Made by a program: the position numbers and the translations under genes. The notes under the pieces were generated by a model. That model worked only from the letters and a program-made list of their open reading frames with translations. It ran no database searches and was not told the DNA's origin. DNA of 64,000 nucleotides from Chrysopilus asiliformis. Lineage: Eukaryota; Arthropoda; Insecta; Diptera; Rhagionidae. The stretch lies in contig OZ035962.1 in assembly GCA_964034945.1 (NCBI GenBank), positions 33,445,943-33,509,942 on the forward strand, in the 5' to 3' direction. Shown here piece after piece: positions 37,221 to 48,300 of this stretch (positions are counted from its first letter, which is position 1; every line of letters begins with the position of its first letter).

Positions 37221-37639
37221 GCTCTAATTATAAATAAGGTTGTTCTGCGATTTTGCCTGTGTGAATTTCGGCAATCTGATGTTTACGTCACCTTCCCTCA
37301 ATCTATATGGTTGCACTTCCGATGTATATTGGATGAAGTCTCTTAGATATGTTGGTGCTTTGCCTTTCATCATGTTAAACACAAACAAGAGTACATTTAG
37401 TTTAACCCTTTCTCTCACGCTTAGCCATTTTAACGTTTCCAACATCAACTTAATTGCACAGTATTTATTCACCTTTAATATGCTTCTCATAGCCTTGTTC
37501 TGCAGATTTTGGAGTCTATTCATTGATTGCTCAGTACAGATGTCTAAGATTGTTGCACAGTATTCAAAACATAACAATTTTGTATTTAAATAAACCACAG
37601 AATAATTGAGATATCGGACTGAAATTTAATCCAGGTGTA

Positions 37640-38005
37640 GTGGACATGTTACATTTAAGTATGAAATTCGATGTCGTTCATATGGCCACAGCGAGCTCGT
37701 TTGCACTGATTGATTCTTTGGAGCCAATTTTCCACCACTCTTCCACACATATCTGCCGAAACGTTGGCAATTTCGCCTTCGATATTGTTCCTGAGCTCCT
37801 CTAACATTGTTGGCTTGTTGGCATAAACCAACGACTTAACATAACCCCATAAAAAGAAATCCAACGGCGTTAAATCGCATGAGCGAGATGGCCATTCGAC
37901 CGGACCATTTCTCCAGATTACACAATTGCGACCGCCGACTCAGAATTTGGGTACTAAGTTTTAATAATTTCCAAACGTTGCTCGTTCGTGAACTTCACCA
38001 TGATA
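37640..38005 (-). pseudogene. Mariner-like transposase relic
   Basis: The minus strand reads DFFLWGYVKSLVYANKP and on to a C-terminal RINQCKRARCGHMNDIEFH, the end of a Tc1/mariner-superfamily DDE domain. The initiating region MVKFTNEQR is visible in reverse near 37985-38005. The middle of the enzyme, with the first two acidic residues, is deleted. Confidence 0.75.
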
Positions 38006-38140
38006 AAAATGTAAACCTTGACTGACGTGCGTTTTTATTAAAATACAAAATTGTTATGTCCTTGTTGAAAGATCCTTTACTTACGCCACTTGTAGAACTT
38101 CTAGAATTGATCTTGTACTCTAAATTTCAACACTCTAGAA

Positions 38141-38448
38141 CAGGCATCATCAGCTAGTGGCTCGGCTGGCTCATCACACAGATTGGCTTTAACAGCGTAG
38201 TCTAGTCACTATAATCGACCTTTTATTGTGTGCTGTAATGCTTGTATGTGCGGCTTCGGATCGCAGGAATAAAACGAATCGTGCTTTGAGTTGGAATCGG
38301 GGCATTATTAGCATGACGCATTTCATTTTAAATCAGTTCGTGTCAAGCCATTGCCGTGGAAGGTTGTGTTTCATTGAACTGTATTTTAATTTGTACTGGT
38401 TATAAATTTTGATTGTAAAGGTAGCGACAATTACTTTGATGGCCCCTG
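38141..38448. mobile_element. hAT-like MITE, 308 bp, 8 bp duplication
   Basis: Ends CAGGCATCATCA and (complement of the right) CAGGGGCCATCAAAG are similar inverted repeats. Flanks CTCTAGAA and CTCTAGAT match at seven of eight bases, the duplication length typical of hAT elements. Confidence 0.7.
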
Positions 38449-38470
38449 CTCTAGATTAATATATTCTTGA

Positions 38471-38795
38471 GTTATGACCGTATTAGTACGCAAGTAACTC
38501 AAAGTCAAAATAGCCTGTTTTACCCTGATCAACAATTTCCCTGCTCAAAAGCGAAAACAGGTAAACTTCTATTTTAAATTGTGAAATCCTTTTTCCAAAA
38601 AAAATTGCGCTGGAGTCGGGTGTAAAAAGTTGTGGTCGAAAATTAGATACACTACCGTATGAACTTTTTTTCAAAAAAATTTTTGTCAATTTTTTTGTAC
38701 TCAACGAAAAATTAATTTTCACTTTGATTTCATTAAACTCGGACGAGTCCTTCTGTGGAAAGAGGCCAAACATCGAAAAATTGCATACTTTGAAT
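38471..38795. repeat. Solo relative of the long inverted repeat at 6185/11090
   Basis: Shares in order GACCGTATTAGTA, AGGTAAACTTCTATTTTAAAT, GCTGGAGT.GGG.GTAAAAAGT and GAAAAATTGCATACTTT with the TIR of the large DDE transposon, at moderate divergence, with no transposase alongside. The GACGGACA family copy E begins at its end. Confidence 0.7.
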
Positions 38796-39239
38796 TTTGC
38801 ATGTCCGTCCGTCTGTCTGTCTGTCCGCCTGTCTGTCTTTCCGTCTGTCTGTGGCGCGGATTGCGGGCGCACGGATTGAGCTAGAGACTTGAAATTTTGC
38901 GTGGATCCGTTTTTCGTAAAATGCGAGGCTAAGTTCGTTCATGGGCAAAAATGGACCATTAGGGGGGGGGTACCCCCCATACGAACGAAAATGTTTTTTG
39001 TGAATATCTCAAAAACGGTGCATGTTATCAAAAAAGTCCAAGAACAAAAGTTATTTAGGATATGATTCTACATAAAACTCCCATACATCAAAATCCGATT
39101 GGAATCAATTTTAAAAAATCTAATTGGAAAGTTTGACTTCAAAGTGGAATTTTGGTAACAACTGCTCAAATTATGATACGAATATCACCATACGGGTTTT
39201 CAATAATTGCAGGATTGGCAATTATAGCTTTTGTTATAT
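38791..39239 (-). mobile_element. GACGGACA-family element, copy E (truncated)
   Basis: Reverse copy with the inner AATTATAGCTTTTGTTAT end intact. The other end is missing: the sequence starts directly before the CCGTCCGTCTGTC tract. It abuts the 3' end of the helicase gene. Confidence 0.8.
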
Positions 39240-39278
39240 TTAAAATATCAAAAAGAAACTCAAATATTTTTTTTAATA

Positions 39279-39284
39279 TTTATT
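39279..39284 (-). terminator. Polyadenylation signal of the helicase gene
   Basis: AATAAA on the minus strand, about 66 bases beyond the stop codon at 39350. No nearer AATAAA exists. Confidence 0.5.
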
Positions 39285-39349
39285 AATTTAGGTAATAATT
39301 CAATTCTCATTTCAATATTTATCAATAAAAATGTTTAACAATATCAAAA

Positions 39350-42300
39350 CTATTGTTTCTCTAAAACAAATTGCATAACTCCTGAAAAATCTTCCGGGTC
39401 GGATTTTTCTATCTTATGAAATAGGCCTCTATGCCTTGCATCTTCTAGCAGTGATTGCCAAACTGGTACTCGCTAAAATAAAGAAAAAAAGTTTAAAAAA
39501 ATTGAAAACCTAGTATCCATAAATCACAAGCCTCTAAATTGGAAAAATTCCCACATAAGATAAGACATTGACGTGCCCTTGTCAACGCAACATTTAATCT
39601 CTGGCAATTGTTGAGAAATCCAACGCCCCTCGTCCTGGCATTTGATATAATTATGATGTCTTTTTCTTGACCTTGGTATGAATCCACTGTTTGAACTTGA
39701 ATATTCGTAATTCCTGCGTTCCTATTTGAAACATAATTTTAAATACAAATCAAATTGCTTCGAAAATGCTATGTAAATATTAAAAAAAACCCCCATTGAA
39801 CTATAATTTTTGCTTTATATTTTTAAAAATCCGAATATAAATCTGACATACTCAATTTTTTTAGCTAGATAATCCCTGTGATGAGCATACGGTGTAATAA
39901 TACCGTAAGAGTACTGTTTAACCGGTGCCACTTTAATCATATTTGTTATTAAATTAACAACGAATAGACCTTCATCGGCATTACAAATTTGTCCTTCTCC
40001 GTTTCCGAAATTTTGAGTAAATGATAAACTTAATACACAGTATGGCACTAACGGTGACTTCCTTTCAGATATAGAACTATCTGTTTTTAGCTTATTGTCG
40101 TAGAAATATTTATTTGCCCAGTGGCAGATATCGGAATGCATTCGATATTGAGTTCGTAATAATTGAATTGAATCTGTTTTCGAGGATCCAACGCATTTCT
40201 TAATTCTAGTAAAAAGAGAATCCCCAAAACCGTATTGCATTGTTGTCTGAAATTTAAAAATAAATCGCTAAAATACACTTTCAAATTAAAATATTTTAAA
40301 TTAGGAAAACCTTCGATAAAACCGTTGCTGGGAGCTGTTGAGTATCACCCACTAAAACTAAAGCATTAATTCCAAATTGCAATGGAATTAATGTCCACGG
40401 CTCCGTGCATTGTGTCGCTTCGTCAACAATACAAACATCAAAATGATTTGTATATCTGAAATAAACATAATCAATAATATGTCAAAACTCTTTATCATAA
40501 TATTTGTCATAATCTCACTGTAAAAGTTTAATACAACTCGAGAGAGTAGTGCAAACAACGTTTGCACCTTGAATAATCCGAGGTCCATTTTGTCTTTCAA
40601 TTTCAGGGGGTACATCCTGTTTAATTAATTTATTAATCATTTCCAAACGCTGCATACATTTGTGCTTTTCATCATTTGTCACGGTATTTCGATTTTTATT
40701 CGCATTAAGTTCGGATAGTTCAATTTCTAATAGCATTCTCTGAAAAAGCACAAAATCATTTAATACTTTAAAATATTGAAAAAAAAGCATCTATCTATCT
40801 ATCTATTGGGTGTACAAATAAGTTTCCGCCGTTTTTTATCAAAAATTGCGCATTTTTTGTAAAAGAATGGTACATTATGTTCCATTTGAAGTATTGTCCA
40901 TCGCTTGCTACTACATTTTCCCATATTTCTGGTACCATACGGATACCGCATCGGAAGAATGCTTCATTTTTTGAGGCTATCCACGAATCGACCCAATTTA
41001 TGGCTTCTTCGTAAGAACGGAAATGCTGCTCAGCCAGGCCATGCGTCATCGATCGAAACAGGTGGTAGTCGGAGGGGGCGATGTCTGGAGAATACGGCGG
41101 GTGGAGTAGGACATCCCATTTCAGTGTTTCCATGTAGTCTTTGACCGGAGACGCAACATGTGGACGAGCATTATCATGCAGGAGAAAAACTGTCGTGTCT
41201 GGGGTAGTAGTGGACGCGGTTTTCCTTGAGTGCTCAACTCAATCTCATCAATTGTGTTCGGTAGACAGGCCCAGTAATGGTTTCGTTCGGTTTGACCAAC
41301 TCATAATACACGACACCAACCTGATCCCACAAATGACGCTTATTCATTTAAAAACTCGACATTTTCGGACACAAAAAAATAAATTATACTGATAAAAATT
41401 CAATAATATTTCAAAGTTATTATGTCGATAATGACGTCTTAAGGTGGGTTTAGAAACACGAGCATTTTCATTTTTGCTGGCAAAGTGAGCGGGATAGCGA
41501 AATTCAATTTTACGTGCGCAAAAAGTCGATCACATCAGTGTCTCACACGTACTTTCCCTTCCACTTTATGTCGAACTGTCACTGCACATCACCTTCTCGC
41601 AGCAATACGTTTATTAGCACTTCAATTTCACCTAACAAAATCATTTTGTGTGATGTTATAATTAATAACATAATTATTATTACCTCATGTTTCCATTTAA
41701 AATGCGTAGCTTTCAAATAAACATAGAACTTAACCTTACTTTTGCTGGCTGCCATAATTCCCCATAATTCAGGGGTAACATTTTGCTGGCAGGGCGGGGA
41801 AGTCAATGTGTTTGTTGTTGTTTACTGCCATAACTTTCCTATCGTCGACGAAAATTATGGATAGTAAAACCACTACATGCAAGCAAAATTTCCAGTAAAA
41901 TTTTTACTGAGTGGTTTCCCGTCCCTTTCCCACTTGGTGAAAAAGTCATAAGAAATCTGGCATTTCACTCACTTTGCCAGTAAAAATGAAAATGCTCGTG
42001 TTTCTAAACCCAGCTTTACATCTGACAATTTTAACCATAACTTATTTGTACACCTAATATATTATGGTGCTACATCCCAAAGAGAGATTGAGCATCCTCA
42101 GTTGTTTCATAACAATTTTCTTTCGTGCAGCATTACCGAAAAAAAATCGCCCGCATTATGTTTTTAAGAATCAAAACCAAGACTGAGGTGTTTTTTTTTC
42201 AATTTTTGAAAATCTTTTCGGTACGTCATATATTTTTAAATTTTAAATCCTTTTTGGCAAAAATTAAATCACCACTTTGCAACATTATCTCCCATGAAAA

Positions 42301-45300
42301 ACGTCTTAAAAATTGGAAAAATAAAAGATATCATTCAAAAAATAATGTTAGACTCGTTTGTGTAAAAATCGTATATAAAATCAAATTCTCAGTACAAAAA
42401 CGTCTTGATTACAACTAAAAAATGTTTTGTCATGAAGCTTCTTTCTAAATTAAAAACATATACTAATCTATCTAGCGGTGATATGATGCCATTCTTACAT
42501 AATTAACCCCGATATGCGGTACCGAAGTCCTTGCGGTGCGCTGAACGTGCTTCAAATTGATAAAACCTTTTTTAGATCCACAAATTGCGCTTTGATTTCT
42601 CTTAAATGAAACCACAATACCGTTTATTAATAACTTAACCGTCAAAAATTTCAGTATTTTCCGGAATTTCTAGTTATGAAATGTTTAATGGAAAGAAATT
42701 TCACCACAATCTTTTTGACGTGGATACGTCTTAGATTTTGGTTATAGGGGTACAAATTAGAAAATCGGCCTTGCTTCCATGATAACAAATTTGCAATCGA
42801 TGATACTCAATAGTTTGTGGTGACATCCGAACAGGAACTGTGTTATAAAATACGGCCTACATTAAAGCATTGTTTAGGGTATTTTGTTATGTTAAACCAT
42901 GTTCAATTATTTTTTTAAATATCAAAATCTAAATTTTCACTGCCGCTGTTATGCTGTGTTTTCTAGTTGTAGTACAGATTTCACATTTGTATTCTTTTTA
43001 TGCTTTCTTTGTGTGTATTTTTTTTTATGCTTTTTTTCGTTCTCTAAAGAGAGAAATTTTGGGCTCCGTGGTACTGTGCGTAGGAATCGGAACGGTCGAT
43101 GCACATTTTTCGTTCTCCCTCCCAAGTTAAGAACGAAATGGTTTCTATTTAAGTTTTCGCTCCTTGTTCAAAGCGGTTTGTTGGTCTCGCATAAAAATGA
43201 ATGAAAGCCTCGAGCGATAGCTGTTGTAAAGGGTCTTTCAACAAGGACATAACAATTTTGTATTTTAATAAAAACGCACCCTAAAACTTTTTTTATGATC
43301 TGGCAATGCTAAAACGTCAGTCAAGGTTTACATTTTTATCATGGTGAAGTTCACGAACGAGCAACGTTTAGAAATTATTAAAACTTACTACCGAAATTCT
43401 GAGTCGGTGCTCCCAATCGTGTAATCTCGAGAAATGGTCCGGTCGAATGACCACCTCGCTCATGCGATTTAACGCCGTTGGATTTCTTTTTATGCGGTTA
43501 TGTTAAGCCGTTGATTTATGCCAACAAGCCAACAACGTTAGAGCTCAGGAACAATATCGAACCCGATATCTCAATTATTCTGTGTTTTATTTAAATACAA
43601 AATTGTTATGTCCTTGTTGAAAGACCCGATATATGATGCACACACACATATATAAGTATGTGTTTCATTAGTAAGAGAGCAATATTTCGCTCCCAGCATT
43701 AAAGTTCTGTTCTCAAAGAACGTAAAAACAAAACGCAAATGTCTTAAGGGGAGAAATACATGTAAATGCTCGAAAATCAGTAATTTTTCGTGAATTTTTT
43801 TGAGGGTGATAAAATAATTAAATCATTTTACACTTTTGACATAATTTAAGGACATGTGTCTGGTAATAAAAACTATTTTTTTTATTTTTTTTTTATTACA
43901 AAATGGCGGCGGTACAGTCCCTCCACGAAGGCCGTTTTTTGCGAAGTCGTAAAACGGCTGCCATCGCTCAGCTTTTTCTATTGGTCTGAAATCAAAAAAC
44001 TAAAAATATTTCGATTACTGATGAGTTTAGGCATAGAGTAAACCTATAAAATTGAGAAAAAGTACGAAATAAAAAATGTGGTACACTTTTTAATACAACA
44101 TTCGTATTTTCGCCTATTTTTTCGACAGTTTTTGCCCCCTTAAAATAGTTTATTTATGCAAAATGTGTAATATTGTAGGTTTATTCTATGGGTAATTATG
44201 TTGACTAAAACCCCTCAAAATTTCAGCCCGATCGGTTAATTACTTTTTCAGCTGCGGTGGCAGCCGTTTTTGAAAACGTAGTTTCGAGAAAATCGCGTTT
44301 AAAGTTTTAGGACGATAAAACTATTAGTTTTTGCGACTAACCGATCAATCAGCAATTCCAGGCGCATACAATAGCCCTTCAGCTTCTTCGAAAAGCTGAT
44401 TATCTTCCAGTTGTTGCTGTTTCCTGGCAGTACGGGCAGCTTTTGTCTCGCTTTGGTTCATCCTGTTCTGTCGTGTAACGCGAGCTTCGTCCGTGTTTTA
44501 GACAAAATTGAGAGCTTGATTTCCGACAACGATGTCCAGTTGGTTCATCAGCCTCAATATTGAATGGTAGCCTTCGTTGAATACTCCGGGTGCAATGCAG
44601 GCTGATAACTCGATGATTTTTTGACCAGAATGTAAGTGTTTGGGGGTCAATCGCCAGATGGTGGAGTTAAAACGTTCGTTCGCATAACTATACAGTTACC
44701 TGCTATATACACATATATTGTGTAACTGTGTAGGTACGTATACGAAAGAAAAGGTTCGTACGAAGAAATTGTAAGTCGATTTTGGACACTTGGCAACGCA
44801 GAATCTGCCCGCTCGGCTCAAGCGCTTCAGGTACGATTCCGGCGTTCCACGAGCGCTCTCGACTATGGGCTATTTCTCCGTAAATATGTCATATTTCAAC
44901 TTGATACTTCGCCATAATACTTTTAAGGGATGATACTTTTGAAATATGAAAGAAAAAAAAATATGATTTTTTGAAGATTTTACATGTATTTCTCCCCTTA
45001 AGGCAAAGATCTTAAGAGCAAGAACGTAAAAACCATAATTTTTTTCTGGTTCTTTGGAGCGTTTTACTTAAATGCTGAATTTTGTTCTCTAGAGAGTGAT
45101 TTTTATTTTTCATTCATTTCAATTCCTCCTTGGGAGCAGAACGAAAGACTAGAAATGGGAGCGTTTTCAACACTGTATGTATGATATTTATTTCATACTT
45201 CTCTTATCATAAACCAATTATAAATAAAGATATTTTTTAAAAAAAAAATTTGTTTCTTTAATTTCTTTTTCACTAAAATTTCTTACTTAAATATCTATTG

Positions 45301-48300
45301 GCGATCGTTGTAGGTGGATCCATGTCTTCTGGCCGTCTCTACGAGACAGACACCTTCTGTCTTATTTAATTTCTCAAATACTTTCTTTGCATTTCAAACT
45401 AAAAGTGAACAAGTCCTTAAACGAATCAAAAATATTTTGCAATTTTTCACACCTAGTTTTTATTTGATTTTATATCTGTTCAGATGACCACAAACTATTT
45501 GTAATTCAATTGATCCCTCTAATGACCGGATCAGATATGGCTACTTTCGCTGCATTGCACGAAGAAAAATTAAATTTGACTAACTATATCGTTCTTTGAT
45601 ATATGCTTCAATGTAATTAGAATCTAATTTGACCGATTTCCATATAACTTTTCAAATTGTGTGTAAAATTGTCCACAGATACCATGAAAATCTTTGAAAT
45701 CGGTCAATCCGTTGAATTTCTATTGAATTTTTTTATGGCTGGGTTATATTAGACCCCAGTTAGTTTTTTTGTTAGTTTTTCAAGAGCAGAGTGAAGGCTA
45801 AAGGTTATAGTCTTAATGAAAAAGAGTCTTACAAAAATATAAAAACATTTTTCTTACCTCTTGTTTCAGAGCCTTAAGGTCAACCTCAGTGTGCGAAGAT
45901 TTCGAGTTACACGCAATTAATGCTGGCAACGAAATACCTGCCACTTCTTTAGCAATTTTGTGGGTAGGCCCAAAACGCACCAAATTAAATTTCGAAGAAG
46001 TCATGATTTGACGGACTTCAAGAAGTTGCGAGGCTATCACATCAATTGCAGCATTACTTTGAGAGCAAACTAACACTTTTTTACTCAAAAACGGCTTTTG
46101 ATCTCCATACAGCAATTGGAGGACTAAATTTTTTATCAATCTGGATTTGCCTGTTCCAGGAGGTCCTTCGATCAACGAAATACTGGATCTGGTCCTGTCA
46201 ATTGATTTTATGTAGGTTTTAAGTAAGATTTTCTGTTGATTTTCATTGAGTGTGTCTTTTCCCTTGTATCGAACATTTGCAATTGAAACCTCCTGTTCCG
46301 CCGTCAAAGTAAATGGATTTAGTATATTCTGACACAGTCCCGAATACTTGAGACGATAAATCGCATTAAATGCACCCAAATCGACTTTAATTTGAGTTAT
46401 GGATTTAATCTCAATTGTTTTCACGACATTCAATATCGGATGAAGCCTTGATGTCAGATTTATATCAACGTTTACTTCAATTATTGATTGGGTCTGGAAA
46501 ACTATTTAAAATCAATTGAAAAATAAGCATTCTTCTTAACATTGGATCGTACCTATTTTTTGAGTATTCTTTACAAATGCAAACACTTCATAAAAATCAC
46601 TACCAGATCTACATCTCAGTATTGCAATATCTCCCTGTTTGATCGGAAAGTCAGACACGTGACGAACTGATTCTCTTACTAAAACCAAGTTTTTTATGTA
46701 CAAAATTTGTGAAAAAAATATTTTATGCAATTTACTGTCGCAAGTTAAAAATCCACGTTTGAATTGTCCATGCATTTCGACGACCATATTCCTTAAATCT
46801 GCTGTATAGAATTTCTTCTTTTTATTCATGTCGGCATCCTGTTCTATAGAAGCCCAAAGCTCCAATTTTAATAATGGGAAAACAACTCTAAAAAAAAAAA
46901 AAAAAAAAAAAATTAAAGAATTTTTGCATTTTGGTAACTATTTCAAAAAAAAAATGCGAATGAAGCCTGAGTTACATTGCGACGACAGCGACACGACAAC
47001 GCCACCAAAGTTTGACAAATTTAACTTTTTTGTCGCGACGACATCGAATGACAGTTGAATTGTTTGGTTAGGTTAATTGTATTTTGAGTTGCTCTCTTTT
47101 GGTGAAAAATTTGCAATTTTATCAAAATGCAGAAATTGTCCATAGTAGTATATAAAAATATTTTCTTTACTTTCTGCACTCTCATCTTTTACTTTCAAAA
47201 ATATTTGTTAGGTTATGGGATTGTTTGTCGCGTGCTCGCAGTAACTTGGATAACAATAACGACAATGGGGCCTATTGCGGTTATCGATCGATCATCGTTG
47301 ACCGGAACGATCGAAAAACAATTTGGTATTGCGTAAGGTTCATCGTGATTTTTTTAGTGTTTGACGTCTTCACCGGACGATCCAACAAAGATCATCGTTC
47401 CCAACTGAACGATTTTATCGTTCGCGAACGATAAAATCGATATCGCAATACTGATTTTTCGATCGTTCCGGTCAACGATCGATTGACGAAGCTCACAATA
47501 GGGGCCAATGTCGCGCAACTCTCGTCGACGTCTCTTATCGCCTTGTCGTTGCAATCTAACTCAGACTTGAATGTCGCAAAAACTCAGTTTTCCCTAGAGA
47601 GAAGTAGCTCTTCCAAAGCTAAATGTAAGTGACTCTTCCATTACATGAATTGAAAAAATTTTTGGCTCTTAGTATTCGTTTTTTATTTTTTCGTAAAAAC
47701 ACATTTCTCGGGCACTTCTCCATTCGAGTGCCAATCGAGTTCGAGCCGTATTACAAAAATTGTCTTCTGTCTATCAGTCTTTGTACGAAATTTCTCAAAA
47801 AGTCCTTAAGCCCGAGCAATGAAAATTTACAGACATATTCAGTTCAGAGACGATGCATCATGAATAAAGAAATGCTAACACTTGGAAGTATTTGCTGTTA
47901 AAATATCAGTACATACTAGCTAGTATTTACTTTTAGGTAGCTTTAAATTAATGTATGTAGTACGAGAAATATTTTATGAGTTCATAGCTAAAATTTCTAA
48001 AAATATTTTTTTTAAATACTAAAAAAATCAGTTGTGGTCAACACAAAACCTTCCTCTGCAATATTTAGATCCGGTAAAAATATGTAAAATATAATATTTT
48101 TTCAAATATCTTGAGAACCTTTGAAGATACGTAAAACCGTTAAACAAAAAAAAATGCAGTAAATATTATTTGCATTTTTTTCAAAAAAGCGCATAGTTTT
48201 CGAGAGATTTTCAAAAAAACGTGATTTTTTATATTTTTTTTTTATAATTCCAGCCAAAGCTTAGAAGAAGACCCTTTAATGCCGAAACACAGATCAGGAT

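Larger units (their letters stand above)
35130..37569 (-). mobile_element. 5'-truncated LINE with TAA-repeat tail, itself interrupted
   Basis: The minus-strand reading begins near 37565 in the post-RT region (CATILDICTEQSMNRLQNLQ) and runs to about 37222. It resumes beyond the foldback element at about 35346 with LFNSLPRSVKEE, a typical LINE C-terminus. The 3' tail is an array of TAA repeats (35130-35158 read as ATAATA on plus). ACATAA occurs at both borders and is a likely target duplication. 5' truncation is normal for target-primed insertion. Confidence 0.8.
35112..38075 (-). mobile_element. Mariner-like element, interrupted by a LINE
   Basis: Ends are GGGTCTTTCAACAAGGACAT (left) and its complement (right, one change), identical to the ends of the compact copy at 43231-43628. 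After the left 20 bases the element is broken by a (TAA)n-tailed LINE (35130-37569) and resumes at AACAATTTTGTATTTAAATA. The remaining part carries a minus-strand transposase relic. Confidence 0.85.
40806..42057 (-). mobile_element. Mariner element remnant in helicase intron 5, with a nested MITE
   Basis: Ends TTGGGTGTACAAATAAGT and complement TTAGGTGTACAAATAAGT, flanked by TA on both sides. The left border lies at a CTAT microsatellite. Without the nested 574 bp element about 675 bp remain, so the mariner is internally deleted (a complete one is about 1.3 kb). Confidence 0.85.
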
